From NCBI RefSeq assembly GCF_011742165.1, contig NZ_JAAQTO010000013.1:293908-357907 (forward strand): a DNA stretch of 64,000 bases. The letters are read 5' to 3'. This document shows positions 36,720 to 47,120 of this stretch, in pieces. Source of the stretch: Billgrantia bachuensis (GTDB lineage Bacteria; Pseudomonadota; Gammaproteobacteria; Pseudomonadales; Halomonadaceae). Position 1 is the first letter of the stretch; the number at the start of each line of letters is the position of its first letter. The notes under the pieces are model-generated. The model was given only the letters and a program-made list of their open reading frames with translations, was not told the origin of the DNA and did no database searches. A program made the translations under genes and the position numbers.

Positions 36720-38060
36720 ATGCTCCAACCCAACGACACTGCACTCTCGGTCAGTGAAGTGAATCGTCGCGCTCGTCAGTTGCTTGAATCGGGCATCGGT
36801 GAGGTGTGGGTCGAGGGCGAACTCTCCGGCGTGTCGCGGCCGGCCTCGGGGCATGTCTATTTCACTCTGAAGGACGCCTCGGCGCAGCTGCGCGGCGCAC
36901 TGTTTCGCAATCGCGCCCGCTTCGTCGCGGCGCCCATGCGCGACGGCGACCGCGTGCGGGTTCGCGGGCGGGTGTCGCTGTTCGAGCCGCGCGGCGACTA
37001 CCAGTTGATTGCCGAAGCGGTGCAGCCGGCCGGCGAAGGCGAACTGCTCGTTGCGCTGGAGCGGCTCAAGCAGCGGCTCTCCGCCGAAGGGGTATTCGCC
37101 AATGCGCGGCCCCTGCCCTGCCCGCCGCGCCACTTGCTGGTGCTGACTTCGCCTACCGGCGCGGCGATACGCGACGTGCTGGCGGTGCTCGAGTCGCGCT
37201 GGCCGCTGGCCCGGGTCACGCTGATCGCCGTGCCCGTGCAGGGCCGCGAGGCCGCGCCGGCGCTGATCGCCGCGCTGGGGCTGCTCAACCGGCAGCAGGC
37301 CCTCGATCCCGCGCAGGACGTGATCCTGATCACCCGCGGCGGCGGCAGCCTGGAGGACCTGTGGGCGTTCAACGACGAACACCTGGCGCGGGCAATCTTC
37401 CATTCGCGCCTGCCGGTGATGTCGGCGGTAGGCCACGAGGTCGATACCTCCCTGTCGGATCTGGCCGCCGACCGGCGTGCGCCCACGCCCTCCGCCGCGG
37501 CCGAGATGCTGGTACCGGATGGCCGCGACCTGCAGCGCCGCTTGGTCGGCCTGGAGCGTCAGCTTGTGCGCTGCACCCAGGCCCGGCTCGAACGTGACGC
37601 CCAGCGGCTCGATCACCTGCGCGCCCGGCTGCGTCACCCTGGCGAAGTACTGGCCCAGGAACGCAGGATCCTCGGCGAGCTGGAAGCCCGACTGCAGCGC
37701 GCCGGACGTGCACGGCTCGCCGCCGAGCGCCAGCAGCTGGGATACCTGCAGCGACGGATGAGCGCCTGCCACCCGCAGCGCGGGGTCGGGCAGGCCGGGG
37801 AACGGCTGGCGCTCGCCCGGGCTCGGCTCGAGCAGGCCATGCTGCGCGACATGTCGCGCCGGCGCGAGAGCCTGGCCGGCCTGGCACGCCAGCTTCAGGC
37901 GGTTAGCCCGCTGGCGGTGCTGGGGCGGGGCTATGCCATTCTGCAGGACGACGAAGGCAAGGTGATACGGCGCGCGGCCGATACCCGGCCCGGCCAGGCG
38001 CTGACCGCCCGCCTGGGTGAGGGTGGATTGAGCGTCGAGGTTAAGCGCCGCCTCAAGTAG
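36720..38060 (+). CDS. xseA: Exodeoxyribonuclease VII large subunit
   Basis: 446 residues. The N-terminal OB fold (about 8-105: LSVSEVNRRARQLLE, GEVWVEGELSG, GHVYFTLKD) is followed by the catalytic domain (LTSPTGAAIRDVL, LITRGGGSLEDLWAFND, SAVGHEVDTSLSDLAADRRA) and a C-terminal coiled coil with the final GRGYAIL motif. With XseB it degrades single-stranded DNA. xseB is not adjacent. A strong terminator with a 16-bp stem follows. Confidence 0.97.
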   Translation: MLQPNDTALSVSEVNRRARQLLESGIGEVWVEGELSGVSRPASGHVYFTLKDASAQLRGALFRNRARFVAAPMRDGDRVRVRGRVSLFEPRGDYQLIAEAVQPAGEGELLVALERLKQRLSAEGVFANARPLPCPPRHLLVLTSPTGAAIRDVLAVLESRWPLARVTLIAVPVQGREAAPALIAALGLLNRQQALDPAQDVILITRGGGSLEDLWAFNDEHLARAIFHSRLPVMSAVGHEVDTSLSDLAADRRAPTPSAAAEMLVPDGRDLQRRLVGLERQLVRCTQARLERDAQRLDHLRARLRHPGEVLAQERRILGELEARLQRAGRARLAAERQQLGYLQRRMSACHPQRGVGQAGERLALARARLEQAMLRDMSRRRESLAGLARQLQAVSPLAVLGRGYAILQDDEGKVIRRAADTRPGQALTARLGEGGLSVEVKRRLK

Positions 38061-38078
38061 ACGCAGGCCTCAACGGAA

Positions 38079-38119
38079 AAGCGCCCAGTTCGGCCTGCTG
38101 ACAGCCGAACTGGGCGCTT
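38079..38119. terminator. Bidirectional terminator between xseA and glrR
   Basis: AAGCGCCCAGTTCGGC (38079-38094) and its complement (38104-38119) form a 16-bp stem between two convergent genes, with AAAA before and TTCTC after. Confidence 0.85.
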
Positions 38120-38150
38120 CTCGCATGCGGGCCGTTGGGCCAGGCCCGCA

Positions 38151-39569
<1,419 letters not shown>

Positions 39570-39600
39570 GACGTCTTCTCCCGTGTTACTCGTTCGCCCC

Positions 39601-40173
39601 TCAGGGCGATTGTTGTCGCAGGTTCATGTTCTGCTCGATGGCGGTAAGTGCTTCGAGCTTCTCGGAGAGTTCGGTGTTCTGCCGCTGCAGGGTGGCCGCT
39701 TGGACGCGTGCATCCGCACTCTGCCTGGCCAGGGCGCGCCGCCCTTCCAGTTCATTGCGCCAGTAGAGCAGCAGTGGCTGCAGGTCGGCCGGGGCGGCAT
39801 GCGTATGCGCCTGGTAGAGCTCCGCTGCCTGCCGCCATTCCCGCTCGCTGCCCCAGGACAATGCCACGGCACGTGCCAGCTCCCGTTCGGCTTCGCTCAA
39901 TTCGTAATCTGCGTCCAGTTCATTCTGCTTCTGGCGGCGCCACTCGGCATCACCGCGCTGGGAAGCCAGACCGTAGGTGACCCAGCTAGGCAACAGACAG
40001 GCCTCGTTCTCGAAGGTCGGCTCCGCCTCACGGCAAGCCGCCGCGCTGGGTGACGCTTCCGGTTCCGAGCCGAGCATGCCCTGCTCGGGCAGGTACTGGC
40101 AGCCGCCCAGCAGCAGGACCAGCCCCCCGGTAAAGAACATCGTTCTTGCACAGCGGATTCTTCTTACCCTCAT
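39601..40173 (-). CDS. qseG: QseG-like lipoprotein of the GlrK/GlrR locus
   Basis: 190 residues; the ATG overlaps the glrK stop. The signal ends in lipobox LLGGC. The remainder is helical, with a coiled-coil C-terminus (LQRQNTELSEKLEALTAIEQN). Sequence similarity to enterobacterial QseG/YfhG is modest by eye; the call rests mainly on position between glrK and glrR. QseG is an outer-membrane lipoprotein that contacts the GlrK sensor. Confidence 0.75.
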   Translation of the reverse strand: MRVRRIRCARTMFFTGGLVLLLGGCQYLPEQGMLGSEPEASPSAAACREAEPTFENEACLLPSWVTYGLASQRGDAEWRRQKQNELDADYELSEAERELARAVALSWGSEREWRQAAELYQAHTHAAPADLQPLLLYWRNELEGRRALARQSADARVQAATLQRQNTELSEKLEALTAIEQNMNLRQQSP

Positions 40174-41708
40174 CGCTCCTCGCTCCTTGCGCTGATGCCC
40201 ACTTGGAAGGGCTCCATATTATTATTTTCCCTAGTAAGTGGAAGCGCCTGACGCGGCAGCGTCAGGCGGAAACACACTTCGAATTCTCTATCTTCGACCA
40301 GCGCCAGGCCTCCGTTCTGGATGCGTGCGCAGTCGGCCGCTACCGAAAGCCCGATACCCGACCCCTTGAGCGGCCCCTTGCGCCTCGAGCGGCCCTGATA
40401 GAAGGGTTCGAACAGGCGTGCACGGTCGTGATCGTCGATGGGCTCGCCGCTGTTGGCGACATCGAGAATCAGGTGCTCCCGCCCGGCATGCGCACGAATC
40501 ATCAGCTCGCCGCCGTCTTCGCCGTAGGCAATGGCGTTAGACACCAAATTGTCGAGAATGCGCCCCACTGCGGTACGGTCGACTACCCACTCCAGCGGGC
40601 CATCGAAGGCGGTGACCTGCATGCCCTTGTTCTCCAGCGCCAGCCGGTGCTTGGCCAACGTGCTCTTGACCAGCGTGGCCAGGTCCACTTGTTCGAGCGT
40701 GATGCGCTGGTTGTGCTGCAGCAGGTTGTAGTCGAGCAGCTGTTCGATCAATCGTTGCAGCTCTCGGCCACTGGCATCGATCAGCGTCAATATCTCGCGC
40801 TGGTGATGGGTCAGCTCCCCGGCCACACCATCGGCCAGCAGTGCCGAGCCCTCGCGCACGCTGGCCAACGGGGTCTTGAGTTCGTGCGACATATGGCGCA
40901 GGAACTGCTGCTTCTGCGCTTCCAGATCACTGAGCCGGGTCGACAACCAGTCGAGCCGATCGCCGAGCTGCACCAGTTCGGCGGGGCCCTGGATGGTGTC
41001 GCGGTCGTTGGTCTCGATACCACTGCCAATGCTGAGAATTCGGCGCTCGAGTTGGCGCACCGGTCGAATGATCAGCCAACTGAACAACAGCATGAGCAGC
41101 AGGCTGGCGGAAACCAGCGCCGTGGTCTGCAGCCACAGCCGCGACTGCACGGCTTCCGCTCGGGAACTGATCATCTCGATGCTGTCATCGATCTGACGAT
41201 TGGTGGCCCGGCGCATCGCCTCGGTATGCTCGGCGAACGGCACGAACAACGACAGCCAGACATTCAGCGCCTCGTCATTCAGCTCCGGTAATTGCGAGAG
41301 AAGCTCCAGTTGCTCTTCCAGCGCCAGCACATCGGGGTTGTCGGGCAGAAAGCGCCTCTGCCGTGCCAGCAGTTCCTTAAATTCGCCATGGCGCTCGGCA
41401 TAGAGGTCGAGCAGGCTCTCCTGCTCCAGCACCGCATACTGCCGCGCGCTGCGCTCCATCTCGACGGCCAGGTTGCTCAGCACCCGGGCCCGTCGGCTCT
41501 CTTCCACCGCCTGGCGGGCACTGACATCCGCCAAACGAGACAGTTCGGACAAGGCCTGGCCGGCCTGGTACATCAATATTCCCAACGGCAGCATCACTAC
41601 CAGGAATGCCAGCAGCACCAGCTGCAGCAATGAGCGCGGGCGCCAACGGCGCGAGACCCGTTTGGTCATGACCAATGTTCTATTCAGGAGAGGATAAGGA
41701 ACCACCAT
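40170..41708 (-). CDS. glrK: Sensor histidine kinase GlrK (QseE)
   Basis: 512 residues from the ATG at 41708, favoured by AGGA 7 bases upstream; the ATG at 41669 (MTKRVSRRW) fits homologs better at the N-terminus. Two membrane segments (LLQLVLLAFLVVMLPLGILM and one near residue 200) flank a helical periplasmic domain of about 150 residues. HAMP, HisKA (RHMSHELKTPLASV) and HATPase_c (NLVSNAIAYGEDG, GSGIGLSVAAD) follow. It phosphorylates GlrR. The terminator of the upstream RNA candidate is only ~60 bases before the start, so readthrough could express glrK. Confidence 0.9.
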   Translation of the reverse strand: MVVPYPLLNRTLVMTKRVSRRWRPRSLLQLVLLAFLVVMLPLGILMYQAGQALSELSRLADVSARQAVEESRRARVLSNLAVEMERSARQYAVLEQESLLDLYAERHGEFKELLARQRRFLPDNPDVLALEEQLELLSQLPELNDEALNVWLSLFVPFAEHTEAMRRATNRQIDDSIEMISSRAEAVQSRLWLQTTALVSASLLLMLLFSWLIIRPVRQLERRILSIGSGIETNDRDTIQGPAELVQLGDRLDWLSTRLSDLEAQKQQFLRHMSHELKTPLASVREGSALLADGVAGELTHHQREILTLIDASGRELQRLIEQLLDYNLLQHNQRITLEQVDLATLVKSTLAKHRLALENKGMQVTAFDGPLEWVVDRTAVGRILDNLVSNAIAYGEDGGELMIRAHAGREHLILDVANSGEPIDDHDRARLFEPFYQGRSRRKGPLKGSGIGLSVAADCARIQNGGLALVEDREFEVCFRLTLPRQALPLTRENNNMEPFQVGISARSEER

Positions 41709-41770
41709 GGTACATTCCTGAAGGATAACAGAGTTCCACGCTCGGCTACTGCCCGTCACTAACCCTGTTG

Positions 41771-41798
41771 AAAAAAAAGAGGCCGGCAGAAGCCGGCC
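41771..41798 (-). terminator. Rho-independent terminator of the glrK-upstream RNA
   Basis: GGCCGGC / GCCGGCC with a four-base loop, followed on the minus strand by TC and eight T. No protein gene upstream on this strand ends here: argA stops at 42553, more than 750 bases away. Confidence 0.9.
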
Positions 41799-42236
41799 CA
41801 ATACGCAGGGAACTGAAGGGGTGAAAATATGGGCATCGTTCGCCTGGTCGAGCCATGTCCCATACTTTCAGCGGACCCGAGGGCCCCGAAGCCCCGTTTG
41901 CCGACCCTTTTGCCACCAGGTGCAGTCGGTACGGGCAGGCGGCGAACCGCCCTGCTTCGTTCTTTGGCGCCAGCGCTACGTGAGGTTCACAAGCGCTGGC
42001 CCGGAATTCGATCCCCCGAGGGGGATGAGGCATCCATGCCGGGGCATCCTTGCCCTTCTGGTACCGTTCCTTGCCTGTCGGCGGCACCCGTCTCATCGCA
42101 ACCTAAGTTACACATCGCGGAGCGAACGCCGATCGTCGTGATGCCCGGGGCGCACAGGGCATGGGGGGTGGTGTTCCCCGAGCTTCTCGACGATCCGAAG
42201 TGATTCGAGCCGTTTGAATCACTTCTTCGTTGCTCG
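41771..42236 (-). ncRNA. Candidate sigma-54-driven structured RNA upstream of glrK
   Basis: The expected transcript from the sigma-54 promoter at 42247-42263 starts near 42236 and ends at the terminator at 41771-41798, about 465 nt. It contains a 10-bp 5' hairpin (GAAGTGATTC at 42197-42206 pairing with 42216-42225), CCAGCGCT/AGCGCTGG, CCCCC/GGGGG, GGGCGG/CCGCC and TATGGG/CCCATA stems by eye. No convincing ORF is present. Enterobacteria encode the GlrR-controlled GlmY sRNA at this place, but length and sequence differ. It could instead be a long glrK leader. Ends are predicted, not known. Confidence 0.5.
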
Positions 42237-42246
42237 ACTTGTATAT

Positions 42247-42263
42247 TGCGAGTTGCGTGCCAA
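42247..42263 (-). promoter_or_regulatory. Near-consensus sigma-54 promoter
   Basis: Minus strand reads TTGGCACG-CAAC-TCGCA, matching the -24/-12 consensus TTGGCACG-N4-TTGCA except for one base in the -12 element. Spacing between the GG and GC dinucleotides is correct. It points toward the RNA candidate and glrK. Confidence 0.65.
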
Positions 42264-42370
42264 GAAACCTCTCAAATCCTATAAAACAAGAACTTAAGAA
42301 CTTCAAGTTTTTGGCACACCGTCACCGTGCGGATAAACCGTGATAAAAATCGAGAGGCCGGGGCATATTT

Positions 42371-42388
42371 CGTCACCGATCGGAGACA
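42371..42388. promoter_or_regulatory. Candidate GlrR enhancer site
   Basis: CGTC-N10-GACA, one mismatch to the GlrR target TGTC-N10-GACA known from glmY promoters, about 110-125 bases upstream of the sigma-54 promoter. Further TGTC/GACA half-sites lie at 42406, 42451, 42462 and 42482 but with other spacings. The surrounding 42264-42552 stretch is AT-rich and has no gene. Confidence 0.5.
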
Positions 42389-42552
42389 TCGTTTTGACCG
42401 ACTTTTGTCATTTTCTTGAAAAACAATAGGTTGTGTTGTTGCCTTTTAGAGACAAGGTTTTTGTCAGCGTTGCCCCAAAGCGACAGCCGCCGCCCGGATG
42501 ACGATCAGGGCGGCGGCTGGCCGTGGGTTGCGAAGGGTCTAGGAACAGGCCC

Positions 42553-43866
42553 TCATGAGAGGGATTTGATGAGAATCTTCGACTTGCGCGCGTGGTTATA
42601 GGTATCGCGCTTGAGCGGCGGCAAGGACTCGATGTCGGATGCGCGAAAGCCGTGTTCGACGAACCAGTGCGCGGTGTGGGTAGTCAGCACGAACAGCGCG
42701 CCGAGCCCAAGCCGCTTTGCACGACGCTCGATGCCGGAAAGCAGCAGTGTGCCACGCGCCCCGCCGCGGTAATCGACGTGAATTGCCAGACAGGCCAGCT
42801 CGCCCATTTCTGCTTCGCCGAAGCGGTGCAGCGCTGCGCAGCCGATGATCATGCCGTCGCGTTCGATCACCAGGTAGTCGTCGATCTCGTGCTCCAGGCG
42901 CTCGCGCGAGCGTGGCACCAGCATGCCGCGCCGCTCCAGCGGCTCGAGCAGTTCCAGCAGGCCGCCGATGTCGCCGAGCTCGGCCGGACGCAGCTGTTCG
43001 TAGCGATGCCGGGTGATCATGGTGCCCACCCCGTCGCGGGTGAACAGTTCGCCCAGCAGGGCATCGTGATCTTGCCATGAGAGCAGGTGCGTACGGGCCA
43101 CGCCGTGGCGCGCGGCGGCGCAAGCGGCTGCGATATGGCGCGCCTGCTCGCAGCCCGGTTCGATCTGGCTCAGCAGCGGTTCGGCCTCGGCGGGCGTGAG
43201 CTGACGCTGCATGGCGCCGTTCTCATCGTAGAGTCCAGCCGCCTCGCCCAGCAGGATCAGCTTGTCGGCGGCTAGCGCCATGGCCGCATGCTGAGCCACT
43301 TCGGCGGCATCCAGGTCGAATACCTCGCCGGTACTGGTAAAGCCCAGCGGCGGCAGCAAGACCAGCGAGCCCCGATCGAGCAGCCCCTGCACGGCCGAAA
43401 CCCGCACCCGGCGCACTTCGCCGCTGTGGTCGTAGTCGACACCATCGCGCACGCCCAGCGGCTTGGCCATGACCAGGTTGCCGGACACCACGGTCAACTC
43501 GACCCCATGCAGCGGTGTGTTGGGCAGGCCCAGCGACAGCCGCGCCTCGAGCCACAGGCGCTGCTCGGCGGCCACCCGCTCGACACAGGCCATGATCGCT
43601 TCGTCGGCCACCCAGCGTCCTTCATGGCGCTGCGGCACGATGCCGGCTTCGCTCAGCGCCTGATCCACCTGGGGGCGGATACCGAACACCACCACCAGCC
43701 GCACGCCAAGGGTATGCAGCAGCGCCAGGTCCTGGATCAGCTGTTCGCCTCGTCCTCGCGCCATGGCCTCGCCCTCGATCAGGATCACGAAGGTTCGGCC
43801 CCGATGCGCATTGATATAGGGGGAGGAATTGCGGAACCAGTCGACGAAGGGGAAACGAGTATCCAA
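42553..43866 (-). CDS. argA: N-acetylglutamate synthase
   Basis: 437 residues. The N-terminal amino-acid-kinase domain (about 1-285: FVILIEGEAMARG, TLGVRLVVVFGIRPQVDQ) acts as arginine-binding regulatory part in this family. The C-terminal GNAT acetyltransferase domain (about 290-437) has LVIERDGMIIGCAAL and DYRGGARGTLLLSGIE, the acetyl-CoA loop. It catalyses the first step of arginine synthesis. The classical ArgA length and order are conserved. Confidence 0.96.
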   Translation of the reverse strand: MDTRFPFVDWFRNSSPYINAHRGRTFVILIEGEAMARGRGEQLIQDLALLHTLGVRLVVVFGIRPQVDQALSEAGIVPQRHEGRWVADEAIMACVERVAAEQRLWLEARLSLGLPNTPLHGVELTVVSGNLVMAKPLGVRDGVDYDHSGEVRRVRVSAVQGLLDRGSLVLLPPLGFTSTGEVFDLDAAEVAQHAAMALAADKLILLGEAAGLYDENGAMQRQLTPAEAEPLLSQIEPGCEQARHIAAACAAARHGVARTHLLSWQDHDALLGELFTRDGVGTMITRHRYEQLRPAELGDIGGLLELLEPLERRGMLVPRSRERLEHEIDDYLVIERDGMIIGCAALHRFGEAEMGELACLAIHVDYRGGARGTLLLSGIERRAKRLGLGALFVLTTHTAHWFVEHGFRASDIESLPPLKRDTYNHARKSKILIKSLS

Positions 43867-43931
43867 GGCCGCTCTCCGGCAGCAGATGAAAAGAAGGGTG
43901 TATCGGTTTCGACTATATCAGAGCGACGAAA

Positions 43932-43958
43932 ACGGCGGCACCTTCAAGGTGCCGCCGT
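43932..43958 (-). terminator. Terminator of the DUF47-pit operon
   Basis: ACGGCGGCACC pairs with GGTGCCGCCGT around a five-base loop, followed on the minus strand by TTTTCG. It lies between the pit stop and the argA start. Confidence 0.85.
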
Positions 43959-44099
43959 GTACCGGTCATAATCCCAGCCAGATTTACGTCGCGAGCGATG
44001 ACAGGCTGGTCGCCGCCGGAGCGCAAAAACCGGAGTGTAGCCTGCTACATGAGGATTTTGAGCACCGTCGGCGGCCAGGATGTCGAGCGCAGCAGTAAA

Positions 44100-45365
44100 T
44101 CAGCCGAAAATGCCCTTGAACATGAAGAAGAACAGTATAGCCAGGCCCGCACCGGCCGGCAGGGTGATCAGCCAGGACATGGCGATGGTGCCGATCACGC
44201 GCAGGTTGAGCGCCGCCATGCCACGCGCCAGGCCCACACCGAGAATCGCACCGACCAGCGTATGCGTCGTGGAAATCGGCAGGCCGGTGCCGGAAGCGAG
44301 CACGACGGTCAGCGCCGCGGCCAGGGTGGCGGCGAAGCCGCGACTCGGGGTCAGCTCGGTGATGCCGGTGCCCACCGTGGCGATGACCTTGTGGCCGTAA
44401 GTGACCAGGCCGACCACGATGCCGCCGCCGCCCAGTACCAGTACCCACCACGGCACCAGCGCCGAGGCACCGATGGTACCGCCCTGCTCGACCACGCTGA
44501 TCACTGCCGCCAGCGGGCCCACCGCGTTGGCCACGTCGTTGGAGCCATGGGCGAAAGCCATGGCGCAGGCGGTGAAGATCATCAGCACGCCGAAAACGCG
44601 CTCCACCCCGGTGAAACCGAAATGGTCGCTCTGACGACTGCCGGCTTGCACGCGTCGCTCCATCCAGCCACCCAAGGCCATCATGCCCAGGCCGAACAGG
44701 GCCGACAGCAGCAGGTTGGTGCCGAAGCTCAGGTCCAGGCCCAGATGCTTGAGCCCCTTGGTCAGGGTCACCATGCAGATGGCGAAACCGACCAGCAGGA
44801 TATAGAAGGGCACGTAGCGCTTGGCCGCGGCAAAGGGGTCCTCGGCCTCGAAGATCAGGTGCTGGACCGACTTGAACAGGGTGAAGGCGATGGTACCGGC
44901 CAATAGCGGCGACACCACCCAACTGGCGGCGATCTGGCCGACCTTGGGCCAGCCCACGGCATCGATCCCGAGCCCCGCCAGGGCGAAGCCGACGATGGCG
45001 CCGACGATGGAGTGGGTAGTCGATACCGGCCAGCCCTTCATCGAGGCGATCAACAGCCAGGTACCGGCAGCCAGCAGCGACGCCAGCATGCCGTAGACCA
45101 GCAGTTGGGGGTCGTTCTGCAACGCGGCGGGGTCGATGATGCCCTTGCGGATGGTCTGGGTGACCTCGCCGCCGGCGAGCCAGGCACCAAGAAACTCGAA
45201 AATCACCGCGATGATGATCGCCTGCTTGATGGTGATCGCCTTGGAGCCGACCGAGGTGCCCATGGCGTTGGCGACGTCGTTGGCACCGACCCCCCAGGCC
45301 ATGAAGAAACCGAAGAGGCAGGCCAGGATGATGAAGGTATTCGCGTGCTCTGCAATGATCGACAT
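44100..45365 (-). CDS. pit: PiT-family inorganic phosphate transporter
   Basis: 421 residues, about ten membrane segments. Both halves carry the PiT signature: GANDVANAMGTSVGSKAIT near residue 28 and GSNDVANAVGPLAAV near residue 275, with WPVSTTHSIVGAIVG and PISTTHTLVGAILG. It takes up phosphate with a cation. It follows its DUF47 partner gene by 68 bases on the same strand, the usual arrangement. Confidence 0.95.
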   Translation of the reverse strand: MSIIAEHANTFIILACLFGFFMAWGVGANDVANAMGTSVGSKAITIKQAIIIAVIFEFLGAWLAGGEVTQTIRKGIIDPAALQNDPQLLVYGMLASLLAAGTWLLIASMKGWPVSTTHSIVGAIVGFALAGLGIDAVGWPKVGQIAASWVVSPLLAGTIAFTLFKSVQHLIFEAEDPFAAAKRYVPFYILLVGFAICMVTLTKGLKHLGLDLSFGTNLLLSALFGLGMMALGGWMERRVQAGSRQSDHFGFTGVERVFGVLMIFTACAMAFAHGSNDVANAVGPLAAVISVVEQGGTIGASALVPWWVLVLGGGGIVVGLVTYGHKVIATVGTGITELTPSRGFAATLAAALTVVLASGTGLPISTTHTLVGAILGVGLARGMAALNLRVIGTIAMSWLITLPAGAGLAILFFFMFKGIFG

Positions 45366-45433
45366 AGGGGCTTGGATCCTATGTGGCTGTCAGGTTGAAA
45401 GAACATTCCCCGGCCATGCCGGAAGGCGATGTC

Positions 45434-46114
45434 CTACCGGGCAGTGAGAATCTGGAGACGACTGCCGACGCGCTCGGCGCGATCGGAGAGTTCGCCGACC
45501 CAGTCGATGATCTTGTAGAGAAAGACCACGTCTACCGGCTTGAGCTGATCTTCCAGGTCGAACAACCGGCGCCGAATGTCGATCTGCTGCTGGTCGGCCT
45601 TCTGTTCGAGAATGTGCAGCTCGCGTATCAGGTTCTGCATCACGTCCGAGACATGCCGTCCGAAGCCCGATTCGAGCAGATCCTGGAGTTCCTCCAGTGC
45701 CTGACGCGCCTGGGCGACGCAGGCCACGGCGGTCTGCATGTAGTCGCGCATGGGCTGGGCCAGTTCTGTGGGCACCTGCATGCGGCGGCCGAGCATGATG
45801 CCGGTGATGTCGCGTACCTTGTTGGCGATCTTGTCCTGCACGCTGATCAGGTCGAGCAGATCGGTACGGGAAACGGGCAGGAACAGAGTGTTGGGCAGGT
45901 TGAGGCGAAGCTCGGTCTTGAGGCTGTCGGCGTCGTGTTCGAGCTGCGTGACAGTCTCGCGGACCTTGGCGGCCTCGTCCCAGTCACCGGCAAGCGTAGC
46001 CTCGAAGAAAGGCAACAGCTGGTCGGCGCACTCGTTGGACTTGACGATGTGTGCCAGCAGTGGCTGGAACGGCGAGCGGCCGAACATTGCCGAAAAGGGA
46101 TTTGATTTGACCAT
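45434..46114 (-). CDS. DUF47 (TIGR00153) PhoU-like phosphate transport accessory protein
   Basis: 226 residues, entirely helical by composition, starting MVKSNPFSAMFGRSPFQPL and carrying SVQDKIANKVRDITGIMLGR, the metal-binding helix pattern of PhoU-like folds. Proteins of this family are co-encoded with PiT transporters and are thought to regulate them. It lies directly before pit. Confidence 0.92.
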   Translation of the reverse strand: MVKSNPFSAMFGRSPFQPLLAHIVKSNECADQLLPFFEATLAGDWDEAAKVRETVTQLEHDADSLKTELRLNLPNTLFLPVSRTDLLDLISVQDKIANKVRDITGIMLGRRMQVPTELAQPMRDYMQTAVACVAQARQALEELQDLLESGFGRHVSDVMQNLIRELHILEQKADQQQIDIRRRLFDLEDQLKPVDVVFLYKIIDWVGELSDRAERVGSRLQILTAR

Positions 46115-46241
46115 GGCGTAAGATGCGCTTGTGAAATGGCGGCGTCAGTATAGAGAATGACTCCCTGTCACGTCATTGAAATATTCGCTTCCCTTGAATA
46201 TCCAGGCGCATGGCAACCATCCAGGCCAGGAGCAGACACAC

Positions 46242-47084
46242 ATGAGCCACGAGATCGAGATGAAACTGGCACTGGGCGAAATGGGGACGGAACGCCTGCT
46301 GCAGCACCCTTTCCTGCGCGGGGGAGTGGATGGCGCCCAGCGCTTGGCCAATACCTACTACGATACGCCCGGGGGCGAGCTGGAAACCGCACGCGTGGCG
46401 CTGCGCCTGCGTCGCCGCGACGACAGCTGGGTGCAGACTCTCAAGACCAGCGGCGAAGGCAGCGGCGGCTACAGCCGGCGCCGCGAATGGGAATGGCCGG
46501 TAGCGGATGGCAGCCTCGACCGCGCCGGGCTCGCCGAGCTGCCCCCCATGGCTGCGCTGGGCACGGACGTCCTGGCGCAGCTGGAGCCGCGCTTCACCAC
46601 TGATTTCGAGCGCCGGCTGTGGTGCCTGGAACTGGCCGAAGCCACCATCGAGGTGGCGCTGGACCAGGGCGAGATTCGTGCCGCCGGCCGGCGCGTGCCG
46701 ATCTGCGAACTGGAGCTGGAACTCAAGGACGGCGACCCGCAGGCGCTGTGGAGCCTGGCGCTGGCCTTCGCCGAGACGGTGCCCCTGCGCCCCGCCGATG
46801 CTAGCAAGGCCGCCCGCGGCAGCGCCCTGCTGAGCGGCCACTGGAAACTGCCGGAAGAGTCCGGTGAAAGCGAGTGGCTGCACCGTGCCATACTGGCCTT
46901 GGATGCGCTGACCGATACCGGCAACGATGGCTGGAAGGCAGCGGCCAGAGAAGCTCTGCAGATGCTTGGCGAAGACGGCCACGACGAGGCCGGCCGGCTC
47001 GTCGCCATGCTGGATCAGGACGACTGGCTCAGCGTTGATTTCGGCCGCACGGCATTGAAGCTGGCGCACCGCCTGACGCCATAG
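46242..47084 (+). CDS. CYTH-domain inorganic triphosphatase-like protein
   Basis: 280 residues from the ATG at 46242 (CCAGGAGCAG upstream); the frame is open to 46176. The N-terminal HEIEMKLAL motif (ExExK) begins a CYTH tunnel domain (about 2-200) with further charged strands (VALRLRRRDDSWVQTLK, EREW-type and CELELELKDGD). The short C-terminal helical part is a reduced CHAD-like tail. YgiF-type members hydrolyse inorganic triphosphate. It is followed after 36 bases by an ion channel gene. Confidence 0.88.
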   Translation: MSHEIEMKLALGEMGTERLLQHPFLRGGVDGAQRLANTYYDTPGGELETARVALRLRRRDDSWVQTLKTSGEGSGGYSRRREWEWPVADGSLDRAGLAELPPMAALGTDVLAQLEPRFTTDFERRLWCLELAEATIEVALDQGEIRAAGRRVPICELELELKDGDPQALWSLALAFAETVPLRPADASKAARGSALLSGHWKLPEESGESEWLHRAILALDALTDTGNDGWKAAAREALQMLGEDGHDEAGRLVAMLDQDDWLSVDFGRTALKLAHRLTP

Positions 47085-47120
47085 ACGCTAGCGAACAGAC
47101 TGCACCAGGGAGCAATCAGG

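Noticed and set aside
41746..42096. 116-residue minus-strand reading frame
   Set aside because: It reads through the terminator hairpin and has a composition typical of translated structured RNA, with no domain.
41771..42236. tmRNA or RNase P RNA
   Set aside because: No tmRNA acceptor stem with CCA end or tag ORF, and none of the RNase P core motifs I know (such as GAGGAAAGTCC) is visible on either strand.
43829..44098. Small plus-strand ORF between argA and pit
   Set aside because: It contains the pit terminator stem and overlaps the argA start region; no RBS or conserved sequence.
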